From Thermofilaceae archaeon (GTDB lineage: Archaea; Thermoproteota; Thermoprotei; Thermofilales; Thermofilaceae): a stretch of 64,000 nt of DNA. The stretch is from assembly GCA_025057995.1 (NCBI GenBank), contig JANXEW010000003.1, positions 1-64,000 on the forward strand, given 5' to 3'. Below are positions 8,413 through 15,960 of the stretch, piece by piece. The notes under the pieces are model-generated. The model saw only the letters and a list, made by a program, of their open reading frames with translations. It had not been told where the DNA came from and made no database searches. The stretch's first letter is position 1. Each line of letters opens with the position of its first letter. A program made the translations under genes and the position numbers.

Positions 8413-8920
8413 GGTTAAGGCGCGAGCGAATCTAGAACAAGTTAAGACGAGGCTCAAGGAGCTGGGAGCTAGACTGGTTAAAGTTGAGGATCAAGTGGAT
8501 ACTTACTTCGAGCACCCTTGTAAAAGCCTGATGGCTTCCGATGAAGCGTTGAGACTTCGCGTATCGAGCAGTGGAGTTGAACTCACTTATAAGGGTCCGC
8601 GAGAAGCTGGAGGAGCTAAGTCGAGAGTCGAGGTAACGCTTCGAGTTCACGATCCTTGCGCTACCAAGCTTCTGTTAGAGTCGCTCGGCTTTAGGGAGGT
8701 CGTCGTAGTGAGGAAGAAGCGTGAAGTCTACGTGGTCGGCGACTTTGAAGTAGCTTTGGACAGCGTCGAAGGGCTGGGGGAGTTCGTAGAAGTCGAGTCA
8801 AAGGGCGCGAGCGGAGAACGACTCCAGAGTATACTTCAGCTTCTAGGCGTAGGAGAAGTGGTACAGGAGACTTACGCGGAGTTGGTAGCGAAGCTTCTAC
8901 CCGGAGCTGGGAGACCGTAG
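8396..8920 (+). CDS. CYTH-domain protein (class IV adenylate cyclase / ThTPase-like)
   Basis: A 174-residue CYTH (CyaB-thiamine triphosphatase) domain protein. The N-terminal signature is present as REVEVKAR, the ExExK triphosphate-tunnel motif. Further tunnel residues are in DEALRLRVS, LTYKGP, SRVEVTL, KKREVYVVGDFEVALDSVEGLGEFVEVE. These enzymes bind or hydrolyse triphosphates in a beta-barrel tunnel, with some acting as cAMP synthases. Archaeal members have mostly unknown substrates. The start GTG 8396 lies inside the end of the upstream membrane protein gene, so translation is likely coupled. The 3' end overlaps the convergent regulator gene by 24 bp. Confidence 0.85.
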   Translation: MSREVEVKARANLEQVKTRLKELGARLVKVEDQVDTYFEHPCKSLMASDEALRLRVSSSGVELTYKGPREAGGAKSRVEVTLRVHDPCATKLLLESLGFREVVVVRKKREVYVVGDFEVALDSVEGLGEFVEVESKGASGERLQSILQLLGVGEVVQETYAELVAKLLPGAGRP

Positions 8921-9259
8921 TGAAAATTTGCTGCTTTCCACCACCTTTATCGCTTCCTCTAGTAAACCTTTTTCCTTCATTGCTCGACAGAGTTCGCAGG
9001 CCGATAACTTCTCCCCTTGTTCAAGGCTGAACACTACCCTCTCCAACAAGTCTTTCATACCCGGCATTTGTTCAACCATCCTCCTGTAAAGGCCTCTCTC
9101 CATGTTTATGTAGCGGCTTACAGCGCTCTGGCTGATCCCCATCAACTTGGCTATGTCAAGCTGTTTCATTTTCTTCTCTACGTACATGTATGTTACCAAG
9201 GCCCCCCGTAGAGCGGGTAGCACGTAGCGTACGAAATCTTCGCATGCTGCTTTAAGCAC
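8897..9259 (-). CDS. HTH transcriptional regulator (COG2522-like)
   Basis: A 120-residue archaeal DNA-binding protein. The N-terminal half holds a helix-turn-helix, KMKQLDIAKLMGISQSAVSRY (residues about 31-51). It matches the small archaeal regulator family COG2522, in which the HTH is followed by a short helical tail that often has two cysteines; here this is ACELCRAMKE. The start is GTG 9259 with a TATA-like element (gcttttatcc on the minus strand) about 26 bases upstream, so the message is probably leaderless. Targets cannot be inferred. It lies convergent to the CYTH gene with a 24-bp overlap. Confidence 0.75.
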   Translation of the reverse strand: MLKAACEDFVRYVLPALRGALVTYMYVEKKMKQLDIAKLMGISQSAVSRYINMERGLYRRMVEQMPGMKDLLERVVFSLEQGEKLSACELCRAMKEKGLLEEAIKVVESSKFSLRSPSSG

Positions 9260-9334
9260 GACTGAAACGTTATGACATGTGGATAAAAGCTTTTCTACTG
9301 GCGCTAGCTGCCGTATTCTTTAGTAACGGTTTCT

Positions 9335-9550
9335 CTAAGTTCTCCTCCTCAAGAGTACTTTGAGAAGTTCTCTCTTCCCACTCTTCACCTTAGCCGTATG
9401 TATGAAGCCCATGTTGCTCAAGCGTTTAGCCATCCTCCATGCAGAAGTATGGGGTAGACCTAGTGCCCGGCGGATCTCAAACAGGTAGGCGCTACCCCCT
9501 TTATACGAGAGGTAGCTTAAGAAACGTTGCTCATCCTCGTTAAGCTTCAT
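9335..9550 (-). CDS. Small winged-helix DNA-binding protein
   Basis: A 71-residue protein that is essentially one winged-helix domain. After a first helix (EDEQRFLSYLSYKG) come LFEIRRALGLPHTSAWRMAKRL as helix-turn-helix and GFIHTAKVKSGKRELLKV as a wing. It resembles minimal MarR/ArsR-type regulators of archaea. ATG at 9550 has a TATA-like tttttattc about 26 bases upstream on the minus strand, so it is likely leaderless. Function and targets are unknown. Confidence 0.7.
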   Translation of the reverse strand: MKLNEDEQRFLSYLSYKGGSAYLFEIRRALGLPHTSAWRMAKRLSNMGFIHTAKVKSGKRELLKVLLRRRT

Positions 9551-9662
9551 CGTGAGGGAGATTATGTCATCATTGAATAAAAACTTTTCTCTCTAATGGA
9601 GTTAAGTTAACCGTTGAGAAAGTGCGTTTTCTTTAAAGCTCTTTAATCCGCATATCAGGTAC

Positions 9663-10112
9663 TTATGCTGAGAGGATCTCGTGTACGGCTTGTGCAATCC
9701 CTCCGTCTTCAATTCTAGCTGCCTCGTCTAGAACTTTTGATACGTGCTCCTTTAGTACGTTCTCAACCTTCAACCCCATTCGCGCGTACCTTTTAGCTTG
9801 AACCACTAGCGCAAGCTCGTGAGAGAGCCTGGCTAAGATGGCCTCAAGCCCGTCTGACGTACTGAACTCTTCTCGAGCTTCTCTAAGCTCGACGAGTCCT
9901 TGAGCAACCTCGTGGCTGAGAACAAGCGTCAGGACCTTTCCCGGATCTTTGCAAGCGATACTTGCTAGTTTATATGCTATTAACATTTCCTCAACGATGT
10001 GGCTAGCTAAGGTGTCTTGGAGAGATGGGGGAACCCCACACTCAGCCCATAATGGAACAATCGCGGACTTAACTTTGTCTAACAGATTGACAAAGTCTTT
10101 CACAACAAGCAA
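9663..10112 (-). CDS. Degenerate HD-domain (YfbR/HDDC2-like) protein
   Basis: A 149-residue, mostly helical protein. The order of motifs follows small archaeal HD phosphohydrolases: a first histidine in LASHIVEEMLIAYKLA, then a helix in the HD position reading VLSHEVAQGLVE, and a C-terminal ARLSHELALVVQAKRYARMG that resembles the KxADKLxLLLQAxxY segment of that family. The key Asp of the HD pair is Glu here, and the later Asp is His, so metal-dependent nucleotidase activity is doubtful. It stands alone between the winged-helix gene and tRNA-Leu. The family call is by motif order only and may be wrong. Confidence 0.5.
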   Translation of the reverse strand: MLVVKDFVNLLDKVKSAIVPLWAECGVPPSLQDTLASHIVEEMLIAYKLASIACKDPGKVLTLVLSHEVAQGLVELREAREEFSTSDGLEAILARLSHELALVVQAKRYARMGLKVENVLKEHVSKVLDEAARIEDGGIAQAVHEILSA

Positions 10113-10152
10113 GCCTAGGTAACAGTTTTTCTTTTTTTCCTCTCTAGAATAG

Positions 10153-10272
10153 TGCGGGGGCCGGGATTCGAACCCGGGCAGGCCTTCGCCAGCGGATATC
10201 TCAACCGAGCCCTTAAGTATAGGCCTTTACGAAGCCGGACCGCCCCCTTTGTCCGAGCTCGGGCACCCCCGC
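10153..10272 (-). tRNA. tRNA-Leu (UAA) with two introns
   Basis: Acceptor arms GCGGGGG and CCCCCGC pair perfectly, the T arm is CCGGG/CCCGG around TTCGAAT, and a GGC/GCC variable arm marks a class II tRNA. Read straight through, the anticodon arm does not fold. Removing 21 nt (10239-10219) between positions 30 and 31 and 14 nt (10211-10198) at position 37/38 restores a perfect stem GCGGA/TCCGC and loop C-T-TAA-G-A, giving anticodon UAA (10215-10213). The 37/38 site is the canonical archaeal intron site; the 30/31 site is non-canonical. No 3' CCA is encoded. Exact splice junctions are my deduction. Confidence 0.85.
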
Positions 10273-10325
10273 AAGCAGGGAAGTACAGGTGGAGCTTAAA
10301 AGCTTCACGTTGGTCTTCTGAAACG

Positions 10326-11297
10326 TTAAGCAATGGCCTCGTAGTAGAACTGTCGTGCATCTCTCAGGTTTACGACCTTTCTAACGAAGCCTCTCTTCAC
10401 GAGTTCAGAGATAGCGTACCTTACAGTCCTCTCGGGGAGCCTAGTTGCTTCTACGAGTTCCCTTACGCTCATTGAGCCCTTTATCTCTAACATTTTTAAC
10501 ACGAATTTAGCGCTAGGCGGCATGTCAGAAGCTTCCTCTACTATATCTCTGAGGGTTTCCCTAACCGACGGTCTAGAGTAGACCTTCATGATCTTCACGG
10601 GGGTCTCAGACTTATAGATCTCAACTCTATCCTTGACTTTTACACGAGTGCCGCCGTCTGCTATCGCTTCACACGGGTACCTGCTCGATATTCCACTCAA
10701 CTCGACTTTAGAGGTGTCGGGGATCACGAGTGGACGTTTAGAAGCGTCAACGCTATTCACTGGAACTACCTCTAGGATCGGAGCGTTTTCAAAAACTATG
10801 ACTCCTCCCGCCGAAAGAGCGTAAGCTGTAGATCCTAGCGGCGTGGAAACTAATACTCCGTCCGCTCTGTCGCTCCAGATGCGTTCACCGTCGATTGATA
10901 GCTCGTATCTCATTAACGCAGCGCTTCTAGAGGGGAACACGGCGATCTCGTTTAAAGCGTATAGCGACGTTGAACCGTCGATTACGCCCTTCAACTTCGT
11001 ATAGGTGGCTACCTCGTATTCGCCTCGCTCGACGACGCTCAACGCAGCGCCCAAGTCCTCTAGGCTAACTGACGTGAGGTAGCCGCTAGATCCGACGCTT
11101 GCACCCAAGATGGGCACGTCTTTTTCTCCAACAAGCTGAACTGCGTCAAGTACGCTTCTGTCATCGCCTATGGCTAATACAAAGTCGGCTGAACACGGCT
11201 CGGTGACTTCTTTCATCTCGTGGGCTGTTAATAGCTCTCTCACTTCATCGATCTCGCTAGCTGAGTTTCTGTACACGACGTAAACCTTGAGCGGCAT
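10326..11297 (-). CDS. NAD-kinase-like domain fused to C-terminal winged helix
   Basis: Residues 1-250 are an NAD kinase fold: LYALNEIAVF (NE motif) and RADGVLVSTPLGSTAYALSAGG (the conserved NAD-binding segment) are intact. The phosphate-binding GGDGT motif is altered to GDDRS (residues 44-48), keeping the Asp but losing two glycines. Residues about 255-323 form a winged helix with MSVRELVEATRLPERTVRYA as its HTH, which ordinary NAD kinases (about 250-290 residues) lack. It is divergent from nadA-nadC-aspartate dehydrogenase, with a palindrome between. It could be a bifunctional kinase-regulator or a NAD(P) sensor. ATG 11297 follows a Shine-Dalgarno-like AAGGTGG. Confidence 0.8.
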   Translation of the reverse strand: MPLKVYVVYRNSASEIDEVRELLTAHEMKEVTEPCSADFVLAIGDDRSVLDAVQLVGEKDVPILGASVGSSGYLTSVSLEDLGAALSVVERGEYEVATYTKLKGVIDGSTSLYALNEIAVFPSRSAALMRYELSIDGERIWSDRADGVLVSTPLGSTAYALSAGGVIVFENAPILEVVPVNSVDASKRPLVIPDTSKVELSGISSRYPCEAIADGGTRVKVKDRVEIYKSETPVKIMKVYSRPSVRETLRDIVEEASDMPPSAKFVLKMLEIKGSMSVRELVEATRLPERTVRYAISELVKRGFVRKVVNLRDARQFYYEAIA

Positions 11298-11305
11298 GCG
11301 CTGCC

Positions 11306-11321
11306 CACCTTACGGAAGGTG
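11306..11321. promoter_or_regulatory. Palindrome between nadK-like and nadA genes, candidate operator
   Basis: A perfect inverted repeat CACCTT-ACGG-AAGGTG lies in the 83-bp divergent intergenic region. It overlaps the expected transcription start of the NAD-kinase-like gene and sits about 35-45 bp upstream of the nadA TATA-like element (cttattaaag, 11351-11360). Position and symmetry suit a dimeric winged-helix regulator. No binding evidence exists. Confidence 0.4.
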
Positions 11322-11380
11322 CCTCTGCCGCCTTTGCCGGTAAAAACCTGCTTATTAAAGGGATTGTGAGGGAGGTCTGT

Positions 11381-12307
11381 ATGTACAACGTCCAAGAGTT
11401 GAGGAGGGTACTCAAGAGTAGGGGAGCGTGCTTATTGGCTCATAACTATCAGAGACCGGAGGTGCAAGACGCAGCTGATTTTGTCGGCGACAGCCTTGAA
11501 CTTTCCCTTAAGGCTTTAGAGTCTGATGCTCGCATCGTAGTCTTCGCCGGCGTAGACTTCATGGCTGAGCAGGCAGCTATTCTAAACCCTGATAAAACTG
11601 TAATACATCCCGAGCCTCTTTCCGTGTGCCCTATGGCAGCTATGCTTACAGTTGACATAGTACGTGAGTATAAGGAGAAGTACCCTGGATCGCCTTTCGT
11701 CGTATACGTCAATAGTAGCGCGTCTGTGAAGGCCTTAGCGGACTACGTTGTCACAAGCGCTAACGCCGTAAAGCTAGTTTCGCAACTTGACGCTGAACCT
11801 GTGCTCTTCGGACCAGACCGCCATCTAGCGGAGTATGTGGCGGAGAAGACTTGTAAAGAGGTTGTGCCGGTGCCGGACTTTGGACATTGCCCTGTTCACG
11901 CTGTAATACTACGGGGGGATCTTGTAGAAGCAAAGAAGAAGTATCCAGACGCGAAGGTCCTAGCGCACCCCGAATGTTCAAGCGAAGTTCGCAAGTTAGC
12001 AGACTTTGTAGGTAGTACAAGCCAGATGATTAAGGCTGCAGTGGAGTTGGGTTCTAACGAGTACGTCATAGCTACGGAGATCGGGATGCTCCACCGGTTG
12101 GGGAAGCTCGGTTTGAGAGCATACCCGGCTAGCAGTTATGCCGTCTGCGTCAACATGAAGATGATTACGTTGGACAGCGTGGTGGAGAGCTTGTCGAGCG
12201 GGAAGGGGGTGGTGAAGGTGGATCCGAAGATCGCGGCGAAAGCGAAGGAAGCCATCGTACGATCGTTCGAGCTCCTAGGGGTGGAGGGACCGTGGTCGAA
12301 GAGTTGA
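11381..12307 (+). CDS. nadA: Quinolinate synthase A
   Basis: Condenses iminoaspartate with dihydroxyacetone phosphate to quinolinate, the first committed intermediate of de novo NAD synthesis, using a [4Fe-4S] cluster. Family motifs: LLAHNYQRPEVQDAADFVGDS near the N-terminus, VVYVNSSASVKALADYVVTSANA, VLAHPECSSEVRKLADFVGST, ATEIGMLHRL, and C-terminal CVNMKMITLDSV. Candidate cluster cysteines are in SVCPMAAM, near GHCPVHA and in the C-terminal CVNMKM. The frame opens at GTG 11366, but ATG 11381 is preceded by GGGAGGT and is preferred. It overlaps nadC by 16 bp and heads a three-gene NAD operon. Confidence 0.95.
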   Translation: MYNVQELRRVLKSRGACLLAHNYQRPEVQDAADFVGDSLELSLKALESDARIVVFAGVDFMAEQAAILNPDKTVIHPEPLSVCPMAAMLTVDIVREYKEKYPGSPFVVYVNSSASVKALADYVVTSANAVKLVSQLDAEPVLFGPDRHLAEYVAEKTCKEVVPVPDFGHCPVHAVILRGDLVEAKKKYPDAKVLAHPECSSEVRKLADFVGSTSQMIKAAVELGSNEYVIATEIGMLHRLGKLGLRAYPASSYAVCVNMKMITLDSVVESLSSGKGVVKVDPKIAAKAKEAIVRSFELLGVEGPWSKS

Positions 12308-13149
12308 TCTACAAGAAAATGTTGGATTGGCTGGCGGAAGACATCCCGTTTTGGGATGTGACGGCGGCGCTATTGCCCCAGGGTTGTAAGTGCCGAGCTA
12401 TAATCGTAGCGAAAGAGCGGGGTGTTGCTGCTTGCGTTGAGGATGTAGAGGGCTTCCTAAAGTGGCTCGGCTTCAACGTACGGGTGAAAGTAAGTAGTAA
12501 AACAGTGTTCAAAGAAGGGGACACGTTGATGGAAATAGAAGGAGACATGCGTAAGCTACTGCAGGTCGAGAGGCTTGTGCTCAACGTTTTATCCCACAGT
12601 TGCGGTGTAGCTACTGAAACTCGGAAGGCTGTAGAAAAGGTGAAGGTAGTAAACCCGAAAGTAAGGGTTTCCGCTACGAGGAAGACTCTGCCGGGGTTGC
12701 GTTACTTTGAAAAGAAGGCTGTAGAAGCTGGCGGCGGAGACCCTCACAGGCTATCCCTCTCCGATATGGTGCTCATCAAGGACAACCACCTCCGTTACTT
12801 CCGTTCTGTAAAGTCTGCTGTTGAAGCGGCTAAGGGCTCGACTAGTTTCACGATGAAGATAGAGGTTGAAGTCTCCAGTCCCGAAGAGGCGCTTGAAGCT
12901 GCAGAAGCGGGCGCTGATATCGTCATGCTCGACAACTTTTCAGTAGAGGACGTAAAGAGGACGATTGAACTGCTTGAGAAGGCGGGGTTGAGAGACAAGG
13001 TGGTAGTCGAAGTCTCGGGCGGTGTGACGCTTGAGAACATCGGCGGGTACGCTGAAGCCGGACCGGATGTGATCAGCATGGGTTGGTTAACCCATTCGGC
13101 TAAAGCTGTCGACATGTCCCTCGAAATAGTAGAGGTGGTTAAACCGTGA
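12292..13149 (+). CDS. nadC: Nicotinate-nucleotide pyrophosphorylase (carboxylating)
   Basis: Converts quinolinate and PRPP to nicotinate mononucleotide, CO2 and pyrophosphate. All family blocks are present: EDIPFWDVTAALLP near the N-terminus, the ERLVLNVLSHSCGVAT block, RVSATRKTLPGLRYFEKKAV, GGGDPHRLSLSDMVLIKDNH, EVEVSSPEEALEAAEAGADIVMLDNF, and EVSGGVTLENI. The 285-residue length is typical. The GTG start at 12292 lies within the end of nadA, and its stop overlaps the next start by four bases, so the three genes are translationally coupled. Confidence 0.95.
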   Translation: MVEELIYKKMLDWLAEDIPFWDVTAALLPQGCKCRAIIVAKERGVAACVEDVEGFLKWLGFNVRVKVSSKTVFKEGDTLMEIEGDMRKLLQVERLVLNVLSHSCGVATETRKAVEKVKVVNPKVRVSATRKTLPGLRYFEKKAVEAGGGDPHRLSLSDMVLIKDNHLRYFRSVKSAVEAAKGSTSFTMKIEVEVSSPEEALEAAEAGADIVMLDNFSVEDVKRTIELLEKAGLRDKVVVEVSGGVTLENIGGYAEAGPDVISMGWLTHSAKAVDMSLEIVEVVKP

Positions 13150-13937
13150 AGAAGCTTGCGATCATAGGTTGCGGCGCTATAGGGGCAGTTGTGGCGACGG
13201 CTGTAGATAACGGAGTGGTTGAAGCTGAACTCCTCTATCTAATGGACTTGGATCTACGTAAAGCTGAGAAGCTTGCCTCCCTACTTTCAACGCAGAAACC
13301 AACTGTGACATCCAACGTTGCTGAGATAGCTTGTGACCCTAGGGTTGAACTCGTAGTCGAAGCGGCTAGCCAAGAAGCCGTGCTCCAGTACGCTAAACAG
13401 ATCCTGGAATCTGGAAAAGAGTTGGTTGTCATGAGCGTTGGAGCGTTGCTTCACCCCGAGGCTAGAGGCTTGGTCGAACGTTACTGGAAGAGGATCCACG
13501 TACCTTCAGGAGCCATCGCTGGTATCGACGCTATTAAGGCGATGACGTTAACAGGGGTGGAGAGCGTTGAACTTGTTACGCGTAAGCACCCTCGCAAGCT
13601 GGTTGACGAGCCGTACGTGAAGAACAAGGGGTTGAGGTTGGATCATCTCCTTGAACCCGTCGTCGTTTTCGAAGGTACAGCTGAAGAAGCCGTAAGTGCT
13701 TTCCCCAGGACCCTTAACGTAGCTGCAGCCTTGACCCTTTACTCGAGAACACTTGCTCGAGTAAAAGTGGTCGCCGACCCGAGTTCTGAACTCAACGTAC
13801 ATGAGATACGTGTCAAATCCAAGGCTGGAACTCTTTTCGTAAGAGTCGAGAACGTGCCACACCCTGATAACTCCAAAACCAGTTACCTCGCAGCTTTATC
13901 GGTCGTTAAACTCCTTCAAGAGTTGTGTAACGGGTAA
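13146..13937 (+). CDS. nadX: L-aspartate dehydrogenase
   Basis: Oxidises L-aspartate with NAD(P)+ to iminoaspartate, the substrate of NadA; it replaces L-aspartate oxidase (NadB), for which no gene is seen here. The N-terminus has a Rossmann motif LAIIGCGAIGAVVA, then ELVVEAASQEAV, VVMSVGALLHPE, VPSGAIAGIDAIKA and a C-terminal KTSYLAALSVVKLL helix. The 263-residue length fits the family. GTG 13146 overlaps the nadC stop. Placing all three enzymes in one operon makes the route from aspartate to NaMN complete in this locus. Confidence 0.92.
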   Translation: MKKLAIIGCGAIGAVVATAVDNGVVEAELLYLMDLDLRKAEKLASLLSTQKPTVTSNVAEIACDPRVELVVEAASQEAVLQYAKQILESGKELVVMSVGALLHPEARGLVERYWKRIHVPSGAIAGIDAIKAMTLTGVESVELVTRKHPRKLVDEPYVKNKGLRLDHLLEPVVVFEGTAEEAVSAFPRTLNVAAALTLYSRTLARVKVVADPSSELNVHEIRVKSKAGTLFVRVENVPHPDNSKTSYLAALSVVKLLQELCNG

Positions 13938-13938
13938 T

Positions 13939-15093
13939 TTAGTGTGTAAGACTTTTTAGAAAACCCCTTCTCCCTTCGAAGGCCATTGCGTATATATTTC
14001 TCACTTCCTCGGGTGTCGGCATTACAGGCCCATTTTCGAGATTTCGTTTATAGGAGAAGGCTTCTTCAACCATAGCGTCCAACTCCCCCGCGCTTACACC
14101 GATTGAAGCGATACTGTCAGGGATCCCTACGTCATCAGCCAGCTTACAGACGGCAGCGACTAGTTCAAACCAACTCCTGAACCCGAGTTTCTCAGCCAGT
14201 TCACTCACCCTTCCCCCCTTTTCGGCGTAGTAGGCGAGGGAGTAGGGGAGGAGGAGCGAGTTAGCTACGCCGTGGTGTAAGTCGTGATGTACGGTAAGGT
14301 AGTAGCCGAGACCGTGTACCATAGTTGAACCAGCTTGGTTGATTGCTACACCTGCTAGCATGCTAGCATATAACATCAGTTCCCTAGCCTCCTTCGAGCC
14401 ACGCATAGCTGAAGGAAGGTTGTTAAAAATGATACGTGCGGCTTCGAGCGCAAATAGGTCTGATAGAGGTGAAGCCCTCCTACTGATGAAAGCCTCTAGT
14501 GCGTGTGAAAGAGCGTCGAACCCGGTGCTAGCGACGAGGCGTCCCGGCATTAGATCTGTGACATCCGGGTCTAGGATCGCGACCTTCGGTACGAGCGCGG
14601 GACCTTGCATGACGACTTTCTTCTTTTCCAACGGGTTGGTGAGAACGGAGTAACGCGTTACTTCGCTACCCGTTCCCGTCGTAGTTGGGACGGCAACTAT
14701 CGGTAGAGCCCGGTCCACGCTCCTAGGGTATAGGTGGTCGAGGGGGGAACCTCCGAGTACGATTAAGGCAGCTATAGCTTTTGCAGCGTCGAGCGCGCTC
14801 CCTCCCCCAAATCCAACCACCACGTCAACACTCTTCCCCCTGAGGACGTGTACCCCCCGTTCAACTGTTCTCAGCGAAGGGTTGGGTTCAACCTCTTGGA
14901 AAACTGTTACATCGAGCCCCACCTCTCTAAAGTTTTCAAGGATCTTGGCTAGAAAACCGCTGTTAACCGCGAAGCTTCTACCAGTTACGAGTAGGACTCT
15001 TGAACCGAAGCTTGCCGTAAGCCTTCCCAGTTCGTTGAGAGAACCTCTCCCGAAGACTATCTTACCACTCTGCTCGAAAGTGAAGTTAGGCAT
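13939..15093 (-). CDS. Iron-containing alcohol dehydrogenase (group III)
   Basis: A 384-residue NAD(P)-dependent Fe-ADH. The N-terminal half has VVGFGGGSALDAAKAIAAL, the GGGS nucleotide-binding motif, and AVPTTTGTGSEVTRYSVLT. Metal ligands are in the conserved STGFDALSHALEAF (Asp/His), MVHGLGYYL and HHDLHHGVANSLLLPY segments. It probably interconverts an alcohol and an aldehyde; the substrate is not readable. ATG 15093 is divergent from an HTH gene with 80 bp between them. It ends convergently one base after the aspartate dehydrogenase stop. Confidence 0.92.
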   Translation of the reverse strand: MPNFTFEQSGKIVFGRGSLNELGRLTASFGSRVLLVTGRSFAVNSGFLAKILENFREVGLDVTVFQEVEPNPSLRTVERGVHVLRGKSVDVVVGFGGGSALDAAKAIAALIVLGGSPLDHLYPRSVDRALPIVAVPTTTGTGSEVTRYSVLTNPLEKKKVVMQGPALVPKVAILDPDVTDLMPGRLVASTGFDALSHALEAFISRRASPLSDLFALEAARIIFNNLPSAMRGSKEARELMLYASMLAGVAINQAGSTMVHGLGYYLTVHHDLHHGVANSLLLPYSLAYYAEKGGRVSELAEKLGFRSWFELVAAVCKLADDVGIPDSIASIGVSAGELDAMVEEAFSYKRNLENGPVMPTPEEVRNIYAMAFEGRRGFLKSLTH

Positions 15094-15173
15094 AAGTGCT
15101 CAGTAACTGAAGTCTTTTAAACTAGCGGTTCAGCTTGAAAAACAGTTAACGTTTAGAGGAGAGGCTGTCCTAG

Positions 15174-15599
15174 ATGAGCTTAAGGGATCGTGTGTTGAAG
15201 GTCGTTAGAGAATACTATAGTGAGAAGGGGTCCCTCCCGAGTATGAGGTATGTCGCTAGGACCTTGGGGATTTCAACGAAAACTCTCTACAAAGTTTTTC
15301 CAGGCGGTGCTCAAGAGGTTTACGAATCCGCCGGTGTCGCGTTAAAAGATAAACAACTAGCTGAACTATCGGCTAGTTACGTAGAGTTCTTCGCGCTCTT
15401 CAACGAGTACCTTAAAGTTAGCGGGATGAGCGAGAGCCTCGCCTCCCTATCCGCTTTTATCAACGACGTTCAAGAGTACGTTCGAAAGAGGTTAGGTCAA
15501 GCGGCTGCGTCTCGGCTAGCAGACGCCCCCCTCTCTACATTTAATAGAGTAGCCCGTGTTTTCCTAGAGGTGAGAAAAAGTGAAAGTAGACCTAGTTAA
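15174..15599 (+). CDS. HTH DNA-binding protein, TetR-like N-terminus
   Basis: A 141-residue protein. The first 45 residues contain a helix-turn-helix, PSMRYVARTLGISTKTLYKVFPGG, which resembles the DNA-binding head of TetR-type regulators (the T-x-T-L-Y-x-x-F core). The rest is helical and has no recognisable ligand domain; it is shorter than classical TetR proteins. ATG 15174 follows GAGGAGAGG. Its 3' end overlaps the next membrane-protein gene by 20 bp, and a KaiC-like ATPase follows, so the three form a probable operon of unknown role. Confidence 0.7.
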   Translation: MSLRDRVLKVVREYYSEKGSLPSMRYVARTLGISTKTLYKVFPGGAQEVYESAGVALKDKQLAELSASYVEFFALFNEYLKVSGMSESLASLSAFINDVQEYVRKRLGQAAASRLADAPLSTFNRVARVFLEVRKSESRPS

Positions 15600-15933
15600 G
15601 CTAGCGGCTTTCATCCTCGCTGTAGCGTCAGCTTTTCTACCGTGGTTTAAGCAGGCTAGTAGAGACGTTTACGTCTATCAAGTTCCCCCGACGTTCGTCG
15701 CAACGTATTACGTTGGACTTGTTGTCGCGGTAGTAGCTACGGCTAGAAGAGAGAAATTAGCGCTATTGTCTGCATCTCTACTATTATCCACGTCCCCAGT
15801 CTACGCTTTCTTCGCGCTACGACTGGCATCGGGAACGCTTCAACCTGTGCAGGGATCCATAACTTGTTTAGCTTCGGCGTCACTATATGCAGCAGCTTGG
15901 TTGAGGAGATTAAATCAGACTGAGGAGGAGTAA
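15580..15933 (+). CDS. Small four-helix membrane protein, unknown function
   Basis: A 117-residue protein with about four hydrophobic segments (residues about 5-20, 36-53, 60-75 and 88-106) and short loops. No family is recognised. GTG 15580 lies inside the end of the upstream HTH gene, and the following KaiC-like ATPase gene begins 27 bp after the stop. The coupling suggests joint function with the HTH protein. No motif tells what it transports or binds, if anything. Confidence 0.65.
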   Translation: MKVDLVKLAAFILAVASAFLPWFKQASRDVYVYQVPPTFVATYYVGLVVAVVATARREKLALLSASLLLSTSPVYAFFALRLASGTLQPVQGSITCLASASLYAAAWLRRLNQTEEE

Positions 15934-15960
15934 AACAGTTAATAAACTGAGTTATGTTAC

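Noticed and set aside
10115-10360. Open frames on both strands over the tRNA-Leu region
   Set aside because: The cloverleaf with perfect acceptor and T arms explains the sequence; the frames have no coding signature.
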